DNA of 64,000 bases. It comes from RGIG5612 sp045600845. Lineage in GTDB: Bacteria; Bacillota; Clostridia; Lachnospirales; Lachnospiraceae. Made by a program: the position numbers and the translations under genes. The number at the start of each line of letters is the position of its first letter. Within the stretch, counting starts at the first letter, position 1. Of this stretch, positions 34,060-44,019 are shown in pieces. The stretch is from NCBI GenBank assembly GCA_045600845.1, contig JAZRYR010000026.1:1-64000 (forward strand), written 5' to 3'. The notes under the pieces are model-generated. The model saw only the letters and a program-made list of their open reading frames with translations, was not told the DNA's origin and did not search any database.

Positions 34060-35894
34060 TAAAGGAGCCTCTTAAATTTTCTTTCCAACTCAGATTTTGA
34101 CATTTGGATAATGGTCGGCCTTCCGTGAGGACAGTTATATGGATTTTCAAGCTGTAATAACTGGTCAATCAGAGAATTCGCTTCCGCAAAAGAAATTTTA
34201 TTCCCTCCTTTTACGGCAGCTTTGCAGGCAGCAGACGCAATCCGGTCTAAAAGAAGCTCGGATGCCATGGTTGGGGAAATCTCCCCTAATTCGTCTAAAA
34301 AACTTAAAAAAAGATTGTTTTCATCCAGAGTAAATAAATCCGCAGGAACCGCGGAAACCGCATATTCGGAGCCCCCAAAAGGACGGATTTCAAATCCCAT
34401 TTCCTCTAACTGAGCCTGATACCGGTTCAAAGTTGCTTCCTCGGAAGAACTTAAAGTTACTACCAGGGATGGCATAAGATTCTGGGAATAATGTTTCTCA
34501 TTTTTTATTTTATTTAAAAACTCTTCATATAAAACTTTTTCATGGGCCGCATGCTGATCAATGATATATAAAGAGTTATTGTACTCCACGATCCAATAGG
34601 TATCGAAGATTTCCCCGATCAGGCGATGACTGCTTCGGGCTTCGGAGCTCAAAAAGTCCTTGCTGAATAATTCAGTCTGAATATATTTTGCGGTCTCTTT
34701 TTCTTCTTCTATGAGCGGATCCGCCGGAAAAATTGATGAAGAATTCACTGAATATTCCGTATCCTCCGACAGAAGCTGAAACTGCTGGATCCGGTGATGT
34801 TCAAAAGGTTCCGGCGCAGCTTCTTTTACGGGTTCCGGATCTGGTTTTAAAAACCCATTCTTCTTTTCTTCTTTCGCAGAAGAAATTGTAAATGCCGGAA
34901 TGTTTTCCCGCTGTTTTAATCGTTCCGAAAGAACTTCCACAATCCAGTTATATATCTTTTCATTATCAAAGAAGCGAATTTCCGATTTTGCCGGATGAAC
35001 ATTGACATCCACCAGTTCCGGTTCGATTTTCAGGTTCAGGATAGCAAACGGAAAGGTTCCTTTCATCTGATAACCTTTAAAAGCTTCTTCCACAGCACCG
35101 GAAATCACCCGGTCTTTCACATATCGTCCGTTAACAAACATTAATTCAAAGGAACGGTTCGCACGGGCCAGTTCCGGTTTTCCTATAAAACCGGATAATT
35201 CCATCAGGGGGTCCGAATACTGAACCTCCAGAAGGTTGGCAGTGATATCTCTTCCGTATACCGCATAAATTGCATCTTTTAACACCCCATTACCGCTGGT
35301 GTTGATCTTAACGGACTTATTATTAATAAATTTAATGGCTATTTCCGGATGGGATAAAGCGATTTTTCCGACAATATCAGAAATATAACTTCCCTCGGTA
35401 TGCGGCGTTTTTAAAAACTTCAAACGGGCAGGGGTATTATAAAAAACATCTCTTACTACCACCGTCGTGCCATTTGGGAGACCCGCTTCGTCAAAAGAGA
35501 TTTCTTCCCCGCCATAAATTTTATAGATGATTCCCGTCAGGCTCTCTGCGGTTTTCGTGCATAATTCCACTTTAGAAACTGCACTGATACTGGATAAAGC
35601 TTCCCCGCGGAAGCCCAGAGAATGGAGGAAAGACAAATCCTCTGCCGTTGAGATTTTGCTTGTGGAATGTCTTAAGAATGCTTTCCGGATCTGCGATTTA
35701 TCTATACCGCTTCCATTATCGGAAACACGGATCAAAGAAATGCCCCCATCTGCAATTTCAACCGATATCATGGTAGCACCGGAATCAATGGAATTCTCCA
35801 TTAATTCTTTCACAATGCTGAGAGGTCTTTCAATGACCTCTCCTGCAGCAATCTTATCGATTGTCAGTTTATCTAAAACATTGATTTCTTTCAT
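34059..35894 (-). CDS. mutL: DNA mismatch repair protein MutL
   Basis: 611 aa. An N-terminal GHKL ATPase (LTIDKIAAGEVIERP, MENSIDSGA, DNGSGI, GFRGEALSSI), a variable linker (about 330-420), and a C-terminal dimerisation domain with the endonuclease motif DQHAAHEKVLYE, as expected in bacteria without MutH. ATG 35894 is chosen, two bases after the mutS stop; a TTG at 35903 overlaps mutS and is less likely. Confidence 0.97.
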   Translation of the reverse strand: MKEINVLDKLTIDKIAAGEVIERPLSIVKELMENSIDSGATMISVEIADGGISLIRVSDNGSGIDKSQIRKAFLRHSTSKISTAEDLSFLHSLGFRGEALSSISAVSKVELCTKTAESLTGIIYKIYGGEEISFDEAGLPNGTTVVVRDVFYNTPARLKFLKTPHTEGSYISDIVGKIALSHPEIAIKFINNKSVKINTSGNGVLKDAIYAVYGRDITANLLEVQYSDPLMELSGFIGKPELARANRSFELMFVNGRYVKDRVISGAVEEAFKGYQMKGTFPFAILNLKIEPELVDVNVHPAKSEIRFFDNEKIYNWIVEVLSERLKQRENIPAFTISSAKEEKKNGFLKPDPEPVKEAAPEPFEHHRIQQFQLLSEDTEYSVNSSSIFPADPLIEEEKETAKYIQTELFSKDFLSSEARSSHRLIGEIFDTYWIVEYNNSLYIIDQHAAHEKVLYEEFLNKIKNEKHYSQNLMPSLVVTLSSSEEATLNRYQAQLEEMGFEIRPFGGSEYAVSAVPADLFTLDENNLFLSFLDELGEISPTMASELLLDRIASAACKAAVKGGNKISFAEANSLIDQLLQLENPYNCPHGRPTIIQMSKSELERKFKRLL

Positions 35895-35896
35895 GA

Positions 35897-38488
35897 TCAG
35901 CAAAGTTCTTTCAAATGATACAGAATATTCAAAGCTTCAATTGGTGATATTTTATCTACATCCAGCGATTTTATATACTCTTCCGCCTCACTGGATTTAT
36001 CAATTACCTGCTCCATTCCTGCTTCCTTAACCACCGAAAGCTTTTTATCCGATTCCCTAAACGTTATATCTGCACTACCTAACTGGCTTACAATCTTCTG
36101 GGCACGTTTTGTGATAGAGGATGGAACACCTGCCAAAGCAGCAACCTGGATACCGTAGCTCTTGTCGGCACCGCCACGAATAATCTTTCTCAGGAAAATA
36201 ATATCATCCCCCTGCTCTTTGACACTGATACAATAATTCTTTACCCCATCTATTCTTCCTTCCAGTTCCGTTAATTCATGATAATGGGTGGAAAAGAAGG
36301 TTTTTGCCCCACATTTTTCCTTATCGGCAATAAATTCCACAACCGCCCAGGCAATACTCAAGCCATCATAAGTAGAAGTTCCTCTTCCGATTTCATCCAG
36401 AATTACCAAGGAATCCGCGGTTGCATTTCTTAAAATATTCGCAACTTCCGTCATTTCCACCATAAAGGTACTTTGTCCGGATGCAAGGTCATCGGAAGCT
36501 CCGACTCGGGTAAATATCCGATCACAAGTACAGATATTCGCATAAGAAGCCGGCACAAAACTTCCCACACTTGCCATTAAAACGATCAACGCAAGCTGCC
36601 GCATATAAGTAGATTTTCCAGCCATATTCGGGCCGGTAATAATACTGACACGGTTCTCCTCATTATCGCTATAAGTATCATTTGGAATGAATAAGCCTTC
36701 CGACATCACTTTTTCCACAACTGGATGCCTGCCGTCTTTAATATCAATAATTCCCTGATCATTAATTTCCGGTCTTACATATTTATTCTGTTCCGCAACA
36801 TAAGCTAAGGACGCATAAGCATCGATCTGGGCAATGACCGAAGCCGTTTTCTGGATTCGTTTTACTTCGTTATTGATCTGGTCACGGATATCACTGAAAA
36901 GATCATATTCTAACGCAAAGAGCTTTTCTTCTGCGCCCAAAATCAGATCTTCCAGTTCTTTTAACTCATCCGTAATATAACGTTCTGCATTCACCAAAGT
37001 CTGTTTCCGGATATAACGCTCCGGTACTTTATCTTTAAAGGTATTGGTTACTTCAATATAGTAGCCAAATACTTTATTAAACTTAATTTTCAGGGTCTTA
37101 ATACCCGTAGCTTCCCGTTCTTTTTCTTCAATCTGAGCCAGCCAGTTTTTTCCTTCAAATTTCGATTTTCTTAAAGTATCAATCTGTTCCGAATATCCTT
37201 CTTTAATGATTCCACCATCTTTAATGGCCAAAGGAGGATCTTCCACAATGGATCTGTCAATCAGCTGGGCGATATCTTCCAGACAGTCCAGTTCCTGATA
37301 CAGCTCCTGCAGCAGAACACTATCATAATGACTCAAAGAATATTTAATCGCCGGAAGCATCTGAAGAGAACTTTTAAAAGCAATCAAGTCTCTCGGATTC
37401 GCTGATTTATAAGAAATCTTCGCCAGAAGTCTTTCCAGATCATAAATCGGACTTAAATATTCACGTAATTCATCACGATCAATCAAAGAACGGTTTAACT
37501 GCGCTACTGCGTCCTGACGAGCCTTGATTTCCGTTATATCAATCAATGGCTGCTCAATAAAGAAACGGAGGCGTCTCGCTCCCATGGCGGTTTTGGTTTT
37601 ATCCAATACCCAAAGCAGACTTCCCTTCTTATTCTTTTCGCGCATGGTTTCTGTTAATTCCAGGTTTCTTCTGGTCGCAGAATCCACAACCATATATTTG
37701 CTGGTAGAATAAGTCGTCAGTTTATTTAAGAAACTCAAGTTGTTTTTCTGGGTATCATAAAGATATAAAAGCAAAGCCCCAACGCAAGGAATACAGCCTG
37801 GAAAATCATTTAATCCCAGTCCGCTCAGATCCATCACATTAAAATGCTTCTTAATTGTTTCAATGCACTCCTGCTGACTAAAATAGGAATCTTCCAACGT
37901 ATACAAAGTAATTCCTAATTTATCTTTCAAAAACGCAATATTAACCGGGGACATGCCAAAAGCCTTGTTGGATATAATTTCTGCAACAGGGAATTTGTTG
38001 ATTTCGTCCATTAAACCGCTGTCGGAATCCACGGTAGTTGCATAAAAATTTCCGGTAGTGATGTCCACAAAAGAAATTCCATAAAAATCCGGTGTATAAT
38101 AAACACACATCAGATAATTATTCTTGTCTTCATCCAGAGCCAGATTGTTCGTATTGGTACCAGGTGTAACGACTTTTATTACATCACGTTTTACAATTCC
38201 TTTTGCCAGTTTCGGGTCTTCTAACTGTTCCGCAATCGCAACTTTGTATCCTTTCGAAACAAGTTTATTGATATAAACATCAACCGCATGAAACGGAACT
38301 CCACACATCGGTGCCCGTTCTTCTAGTCCACAATCTTTTCCTGTTAAAGTTATTTCCAGTTCTTTCGATCCTACTAATGCATCATCAAAAAACAGTTCGT
38401 AAAAATCACCTAACCGATAAAAAAGAATGCAGTCACTATATGCTTTTTTCGTCTCAAGATACTGAGACATCATAGGAGATAATGCCAT
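35897..38488 (-). CDS. mutS: DNA mismatch repair protein MutS
   Basis: 863 aa. Residues 1-120 hold the mismatch-binding domain with the FYRLGDFYELF Phe-X-Glu region; the C-terminal ATPase has GPNMAGKST, a DEIGRGTSTYDG Walker B and STHYHELT. It recognises mispairs and small loops. Starts one base after the miaB stop, and mutL follows after two bases, so miaB-mutS-mutL-miaA are translationally linked. Confidence 0.98.
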   Translation of the reverse strand: MALSPMMSQYLETKKAYSDCILFYRLGDFYELFFDDALVGSKELEITLTGKDCGLEERAPMCGVPFHAVDVYINKLVSKGYKVAIAEQLEDPKLAKGIVKRDVIKVVTPGTNTNNLALDEDKNNYLMCVYYTPDFYGISFVDITTGNFYATTVDSDSGLMDEINKFPVAEIISNKAFGMSPVNIAFLKDKLGITLYTLEDSYFSQQECIETIKKHFNVMDLSGLGLNDFPGCIPCVGALLLYLYDTQKNNLSFLNKLTTYSTSKYMVVDSATRRNLELTETMREKNKKGSLLWVLDKTKTAMGARRLRFFIEQPLIDITEIKARQDAVAQLNRSLIDRDELREYLSPIYDLERLLAKISYKSANPRDLIAFKSSLQMLPAIKYSLSHYDSVLLQELYQELDCLEDIAQLIDRSIVEDPPLAIKDGGIIKEGYSEQIDTLRKSKFEGKNWLAQIEEKEREATGIKTLKIKFNKVFGYYIEVTNTFKDKVPERYIRKQTLVNAERYITDELKELEDLILGAEEKLFALEYDLFSDIRDQINNEVKRIQKTASVIAQIDAYASLAYVAEQNKYVRPEINDQGIIDIKDGRHPVVEKVMSEGLFIPNDTYSDNEENRVSIITGPNMAGKSTYMRQLALIVLMASVGSFVPASYANICTCDRIFTRVGASDDLASGQSTFMVEMTEVANILRNATADSLVILDEIGRGTSTYDGLSIAWAVVEFIADKEKCGAKTFFSTHYHELTELEGRIDGVKNYCISVKEQGDDIIFLRKIIRGGADKSYGIQVAALAGVPSSITKRAQKIVSQLGSADITFRESDKKLSVVKEAGMEQVIDKSSEAEEYIKSLDVDKISPIEALNILYHLKELC

Positions 38489-38489
38489 T

Positions 38490-39920
38490 TTATTCCATTA
38501 AGGATCCCATATAATAGAATCCCTTTGCCTCCGTTAACCGGACCGGAACAATCTTTCCAATCAGGTCTTTATTTCCTTCAAAATGTACTACACTATTATT
38601 ACTGAGTCTTCCACTGAGATATTTTGGGTCCTTTGGATTTACCTCTTCTACCAAAGCTTCCCCAACGGTTCCTTCATATTTCATGGTCTGCTCTTTTCCT
38701 ACTTCCGTTACCAGCTCCAATAAACGGTTAAAACGGTCATTTACGACATCCTTTGGAACCTGGTTCGGCATGGCTGCCGCTTTGGTACCCGTACGCTTGG
38801 AATAGATAAAAGTAAATGCACTGTCAAATTGCGCTTTCTTCACCACATCCAAGGTCTCTAAGAAATCTTCTTCCGTCTCCCCAGGGAACCCCACGATAAT
38901 ATCTGTGGTAATTGCCACTCCTTCAATATTGGAACGGATTTTTTCTACCAGTTTCAGATAATCTTCTTTTGTATATCTACGGTTCATTTCTTTTAAGATT
39001 ACAGAACTTCCGGACTGTAACGGCAGATGTATATGACGGGCAATCTTTGGAGTATTTTTAATGACTTCAATCAGCTCATCCGATAAATCCTTTGGATGGG
39101 AAGTCATAAAACGGATTCTCTGTATTTTTTCAATTTTTGCAACATCCGAAAGAAGCTCCGGGAACCCATAAGCATAAGAATTTACATTCTGTCCTAAAAG
39201 CATGACTTCTGTTACACCATCGTCTGCCAGTCGTTGAATCTCATCCAGAATATCCGCCTTATCACGGCTTCTTTCCCGTCCACGGACATAAGGCACAATA
39301 CAGTAACTGCAGAAATTATTGCAGCCATACATAATATTTACGCCGCTTTTGAAGGCAAACTTCCGCTCGGAAGGAAGATTTTCAACAATTTTATCCGTCC
39401 CATCTAAAATCCGGATCTGCATGGACTGCTCAGCAAAATGCAGGAATAATAATTCCGCTAATTGATAGATATTATGGGTTCCAAAAATGATATTTACATG
39501 ACGATAGCTTTTACGAATTTTATCCACAACTTCTTTTTCCTGCATCATACAGCCGCAAAGAGCAATCACCATGTCTTTATTTTTATCCTTCGAGCTCTTT
39601 AAAACTCCCAATCTGCCATAAACACGGACATTGGCATGTTCCCGCACCGTACAGGTATTGTACAGCACAAAATCCGAATCTTCGCTGGCACTTTCTTCAT
39701 AGCCGATTTCTTTTAAGATCCCCAGGAGTTTTTCCGAATCTTTTGCATTCATCTGACAGCCAAAGGTATTGACACAGGCCGTAAGTTTCCGTCCCTTTTC
39801 TTTCTCCAGAACCTGAAGAATCTGCCGGCAGATATGAACAAAATAAAATTGTCTTTCCGGCTCTTCTTCCGGAGCATTTTTTAATATGGTATTTTTCTCT
39901 TCTTCTGTAAAACTAATCAT
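38490..39920 (-). CDS. miaB: tRNA-2-methylthio-N6-dimethylallyladenosine synthase
   Basis: 476 aa. Methylthiotransferase that adds a methylthio group to i6A37 of tRNA. The UPF0004 domain has three Fe-S cysteines (NTFGCQMN, NTCTVRE, ALCGCMM); the radical SAM core has CSYCIVPYVRG; a TRAM domain ends the protein (about 410-470). An extra N-terminal stretch of about 40 residues precedes the core. Sister of rimO at 51832. Its start overlaps the previous stop. Confidence 0.97.
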   Translation of the reverse strand: MISFTEEEKNTILKNAPEEEPERQFYFVHICRQILQVLEKEKGRKLTACVNTFGCQMNAKDSEKLLGILKEIGYEESASEDSDFVLYNTCTVREHANVRVYGRLGVLKSSKDKNKDMVIALCGCMMQEKEVVDKIRKSYRHVNIIFGTHNIYQLAELLFLHFAEQSMQIRILDGTDKIVENLPSERKFAFKSGVNIMYGCNNFCSYCIVPYVRGRERSRDKADILDEIQRLADDGVTEVMLLGQNVNSYAYGFPELLSDVAKIEKIQRIRFMTSHPKDLSDELIEVIKNTPKIARHIHLPLQSGSSVILKEMNRRYTKEDYLKLVEKIRSNIEGVAITTDIIVGFPGETEEDFLETLDVVKKAQFDSAFTFIYSKRTGTKAAAMPNQVPKDVVNDRFNRLLELVTEVGKEQTMKYEGTVGEALVEEVNPKDPKYLSGRLSNNSVVHFEGNKDLIGKIVPVRLTEAKGFYYMGSLME

Positions 39921-41077
39921 TATTCCACGTATAAGTAATAATCTTCTCCGTTATTGATTCCTGCAATAAAGGTTGCTTTTTCATTAAATACTACATCCAT
40001 TCTAGGATAGTTATATATTCTCATGTGGGAATTCCTACCTAGTTTGTTGGTACAAATAAACAGTTTTCCAATAATATCCAAAAAAATATCATCGTAAAAG
40101 GAAATGTCATTTTCTGCGGTTTTCATGTTAATGAACTCATAACTGTCCTGCGTATTCTGTCTCACGTAAGGGTCATTATTCACCACATAGGAAATCCTCA
40201 GGTCTTGTTCCTTCAGGTCGGAAATCTTTACCGTGTATTTTTCTCCGGTCACATAATTGAGAAACAGACATTCCGACTGTTTGACATTCATATCCACCAC
40301 ATTGTAATAGATATACTCGTCTTTTACTTCCGGTTTCAGAATATATTTATCGTAATAAGTGGTAGTCAAAGGCTCCATGTCGATATTGCCAAGCTGCAGC
40401 ATGATGTCTGAAAGAAATTTTTTACTGGTCGTCCGATAAACACTTTCAATCAGCGCTTCATTCTGAGAAGCGTAGTTGAGCCTGGAATCTTCCAGAAAGG
40501 AAAAGCCCGTTTTTATCAGAATTTCCGTATCATTTAAAGGAAGGATGGTATTGATTCCGTTATTGTTCAGATTTTCTTCGATAATCGGAATCGGTTCATC
40601 TAATTCCCCCGAGTATAAGGTCTGGGTAAAGATTATGTTACCCATTAATTTATCTGCCTCCGAATTGCTGACGACTTCCGTCTGAACCAGAACATTGGTA
40701 CTGTTCAGAATGAAGGCTCGGATGACTTTATCCGAGGTCAGACAATCTGCTGTTTCATTAAAAGAACATAGGATTGCCGTCTTTTTCGTAGTCAAATGAT
40801 AAGAACGTATTTTTATTTCTATCTTGTCCTCTTCCAGATTTCGGTAAGTGGCATAATAGACTTCCTCACACGGCTTATAGGCAACATAAAGCTTGACAAA
40901 AACGACTTTCTCGACCTCCGGAAGCAGTTCTTCCATCGTATTGGCAACAGGATCAAAAAGGCAGATTCTCAATAGATCCACCGGCTTCTTATCCTGGTAA
41001 TACAATTCAAGAATATAATCTCCCCGAACTGCCAGATCATATAAATAACCATCTTTTTTCAGAATATTGATATTCAT
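39920..41077 (-). CDS. Conserved-looking protein of unknown function, 385 aa
   Basis: Unrecognised. No signal peptide, membrane segment or known motif. It contains many short alternating beta-strand-like stretches with aromatic and charged residues (for example GDYILELYYQD, EYIYYNVVDMN, GEDYYLYVE), suggesting a beta-propeller or similar all-beta fold. It lies between a FAD-dependent enzyme (4-nt gap) and miaB (1-nt overlap) in a tight operon, so it is a real gene; the binding site is AAGG. The context does not settle a role. Confidence 0.7.
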   Translation of the reverse strand: MNINILKKDGYLYDLAVRGDYILELYYQDKKPVDLLRICLFDPVANTMEELLPEVEKVVFVKLYVAYKPCEEVYYATYRNLEEDKIEIKIRSYHLTTKKTAILCSFNETADCLTSDKVIRAFILNSTNVLVQTEVVSNSEADKLMGNIIFTQTLYSGELDEPIPIIEENLNNNGINTILPLNDTEILIKTGFSFLEDSRLNYASQNEALIESVYRTTSKKFLSDIMLQLGNIDMEPLTTTYYDKYILKPEVKDEYIYYNVVDMNVKQSECLFLNYVTGEKYTVKISDLKEQDLRISYVVNNDPYVRQNTQDSYEFINMKTAENDISFYDDIFLDIIGKLFICTNKLGRNSHMRIYNYPRMDVVFNEKATFIAGINNGEDYYLYVE

Positions 41078-41080
41078 GTT

Positions 41081-42712
41081 TTATGCCTTATATCTGCTAT
41101 ATATTTCTTCAAATACTTTGATTCCATCCATTGCAGCACTGGTAATGCCACCAGCATAGCCGGCACCTTCTCCACATGGGAAAATTCCTTTTATATTGCT
41201 TTCAAAATGGGCATCCCGAAGAATGCGGACCGGAGATGAAGTACGACTTTCCACTGCAGATAAAACAGCATCCGGATCTGCATAATCTTTTATCACTCTA
41301 TTAAAAATACCAAAAGCTTCCTTCAGGGAATCACAGACAAATTCCGGAAGGATTTTGTTAATATCCGCAAAGGAACGGTTTCCTTTACTGCTTGGATAGA
41401 TACTTCCAAATCGAACAGAAGGTTTCCCTTCTATAAAATCGCCCATCAACTGAACCGGAATTCGTCCCTTTCCAAAAGTATATGCATTCTTTTCCAGAAT
41501 TCTCTGGAACTCAATCCCTGCCAGCGGATGCTCAGACGGGAAGTCCTCCGGAGTAATATTCACGATAATTGCGGAATTGGCATTTTCCCCATCCCGGTTG
41601 GAATAACTCATTCCGTTCACACAGACATGACCATTTTCGGAAGATGAATTTACAACATATCCTCCCGGACACATACAGAAGGAATAGACGTTCCGCCCCT
41701 TGGAGGTTTTCGTTGCAAGTTTATAATCCGCAACAGGAAGAGCATCTCCATAGATTTCCCGGTAATTCTCACCGTATTGAGCCTTATTAATTTTCTCTTG
41801 GGAATGTTCTACACGGACACCGACCGCAAAAGCTTTCTGCTCCATAGAAAGGCCGTGACCATAGAGGCTTTTAAAAGTATCTCTGGCAGAATGACCAATG
41901 GCCAAAACCAGATTATTACAGTCAACTTCCATCGTATGCGAGTGCCCATTCATCATGGATTCCAGCTTGATGCTGTCCAGGATTCCGTTGCTTGCAGAAA
42001 AACCGATTAATTTCGTGTTAAAAACAACTTCTCCACCATTTTGAATAATTTTTTTTCGCATGTTCTTGACAATCTTACACAGAACATCCGTGCCCAGATG
42101 AGGCTTATTCACATATAATATTTCTTCCGAAGCACCATTTTCTACAAAGGTCTTAAGAACCAGATGGTTTCTGCCCTTTGGATCATTAACGCCGGTAGCC
42201 AGTTTTCCATCGGAAAAGGTTCCTGCGCCGCCTTCTCCAAACTGGATATTGCAATTTTCATTTAATGGAGACTCTTCATTCCAGAATTTCTGCACCATTT
42301 CCGTCCGTTTATCGACATTATCACCCCGCTCTATCAGAATTGGTTTGTAACCATATTCCGAAAGGAAATAAGCAGCAAAAAGACCCGCCGGTCCACTACC
42401 GATAACGTAAGGACGCACGTTCATGGAAAGATTTCCTTGTTCCGGAAGGATATATTGCTTTTCCTGTTTTTGGCTGATGGTTTTACTCTTTTTGCATGCC
42501 TCAAGAACTTCTTTTTCGTTTGTAACATCAACATCAATAACATAGTTGAAAGTAATGTTCGATTTGTTCCGGGCATCTAAAGATCTTTTGACGATGGTAT
42601 ACTTGATCGAGCAAATGGCATTCTCATCTACTCGAAGTTTTCTGCAGATAGCAGACTCTAAATCCGCCTGTGAATGTAATACGGGTAATTGAATTTGACT
42701 GATCCGAATCAT
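41081..42712 (-). CDS. FAD-dependent oxidoreductase (COG2509-like)
   Basis: 543 aa. A unique N-terminal domain of about 95 residues precedes the FAD-binding motif GSGPAGLFAAYF (105-116); GEGGAGTFSDGKL and the C-terminal PCGEGAGYAGGITSAAMDG fit the family of uncharacterised flavoprotein dehydrogenases. The substrate is unknown. It is followed by the unknown 385-aa gene and miaB, and lies downstream of another flavoprotein gene. Confidence 0.88.
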   Translation of the reverse strand: MIRISQIQLPVLHSQADLESAICRKLRVDENAICSIKYTIVKRSLDARNKSNITFNYVIDVDVTNEKEVLEACKKSKTISQKQEKQYILPEQGNLSMNVRPYVIGSGPAGLFAAYFLSEYGYKPILIERGDNVDKRTEMVQKFWNEESPLNENCNIQFGEGGAGTFSDGKLATGVNDPKGRNHLVLKTFVENGASEEILYVNKPHLGTDVLCKIVKNMRKKIIQNGGEVVFNTKLIGFSASNGILDSIKLESMMNGHSHTMEVDCNNLVLAIGHSARDTFKSLYGHGLSMEQKAFAVGVRVEHSQEKINKAQYGENYREIYGDALPVADYKLATKTSKGRNVYSFCMCPGGYVVNSSSENGHVCVNGMSYSNRDGENANSAIIVNITPEDFPSEHPLAGIEFQRILEKNAYTFGKGRIPVQLMGDFIEGKPSVRFGSIYPSSKGNRSFADINKILPEFVCDSLKEAFGIFNRVIKDYADPDAVLSAVESRTSSPVRILRDAHFESNIKGIFPCGEGAGYAGGITSAAMDGIKVFEEIYSRYKA

Positions 42713-42798
42713 AATTATTGATTAAGAATCCTTTCTATTAATTTTTCTATATTTTAACATATCTCATAAAATAAACAATACTCACTTCTCCTTACGGA

Positions 42799-44013
42799 TT
42801 ACCATTTATCTATACCAGCCACACAGGCGGCCGTCGGCCATGCCCATTGCAGGTTATAACCACCGCAAATGCCGTTAATATCCATTATTTCCCCAGTGAA
42901 GTACAAGTCTTCAATGAAACGGGATTCGCAGGATTCCGGCCGGATTTCGTCCGCAGATACGCCTCCCGCAGTTACCTGGGACTCGGCAAAAGAACATAAG
43001 TCCACCGGATGAATTTTAAATCCTTTAATGATATTGGACAGACAGATTGCCCATTCCTCTTTTGATACTTTTTTACAGTTATTCTTAAGTTCTTTTTGCA
43101 AAACATTATCCAGTTTTTTATTAAGGACACCTAAAAGATAATTCTCTTTTTTTCGGGAGAGGAAGGCTGTCAGTTCCTCTTTTGGGATTTCCGGCAACAG
43201 GTCAATTTTGATCAAAGGACGTTTTCCTGCCTTCAGCATTCTCCCTAAAACGTTCGACATCTGAAATGCCGGAATACCGGAAATACCATAATCATTAAAC
43301 TGAAGATTACCGGATACCTCCATCAACACAGCACCTTTTTCATCAAATAAACTGATTTTGGAATCATTTCTGACGCCGGATAGCTCTTTAAAAAATGTAT
43401 CGGAGCATTTAATGCCACACAAAGAAGGAATTGGCTTTATGATTGTATGTCCGAAAGCCTTAGCAATTTCATATCCGCTACCGTCAGATCCCGTTTTCGG
43501 AGCGCTCATTCCACCCGTTGCCAAGACTAATCTGTTGCAGGAATACTCATCATCGATAAAGAAACTTTTCCCCTTTTTTATGACTTTAACCGGCTGGTAG
43601 TTCAACAGAAATTCTACGCCAAGTTTTTCACATTGGAATCTCAAGGCATCCAAAATAGAAGAAGCCTGTTCGCTTCTCGGATAAATGTAACCGTTTTTGT
43701 TTTCACATAAAATGCCGAGGCTATTAAAAAAAGCGATGGTATCATCCGCATCAAAATTACGGAGAACCGTTTCAGCAAATTCTTTATTTTCCAAAGGATA
43801 ATATGGATAAATCCCTTCCGGATTAGAGTCAAACAAATCTACCTTACAGTAAGTGTTTGTAAGATTGCATTTTCCATTTCCGGTAGAAAGAATCTTTTTC
43901 CCGACACGATCCTTATGTTCAATTACTAGAACGGAATTATTCTCTTTTTTAGACATTATGGCGGTGCATAAACCAGATGCACCGCCACCAATAATAATTA
44001 TATCGTATTTCAT
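42799..44013 (-). CDS. HI0933/BaiN-type flavoprotein
   Basis: 404 aa. FAD-binding GGGASGLC at residues 9-16, the family mark GNGKCNLTN, and a C-terminal FTGEIMDINGICGGYNLQWAW. HI0933 proteins include BaiN, linked to bile-acid reduction, but most members have no tested role, so no substrate is claimed. The gene starts just after the EF-G-like stop without a good binding site. Confidence 0.9.
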   Translation of the reverse strand: MKYDIIIIGGGASGLCTAIMSKKENNSVLVIEHKDRVGKKILSTGNGKCNLTNTYCKVDLFDSNPEGIYPYYPLENKEFAETVLRNFDADDTIAFFNSLGILCENKNGYIYPRSEQASSILDALRFQCEKLGVEFLLNYQPVKVIKKGKSFFIDDEYSCNRLVLATGGMSAPKTGSDGSGYEIAKAFGHTIIKPIPSLCGIKCSDTFFKELSGVRNDSKISLFDEKGAVLMEVSGNLQFNDYGISGIPAFQMSNVLGRMLKAGKRPLIKIDLLPEIPKEELTAFLSRKKENYLLGVLNKKLDNVLQKELKNNCKKVSKEEWAICLSNIIKGFKIHPVDLCSFAESQVTAGGVSADEIRPESCESRFIEDLYFTGEIMDINGICGGYNLQWAWPTAACVAGIDKW

Positions 44014-44019
44014 TAAATA

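Noticed and set aside
42799..44013. Bile-acid reductase BaiN
   Set aside because: The family match is good, but no other bai genes are present and most HI0933 proteins are not bile-acid enzymes.
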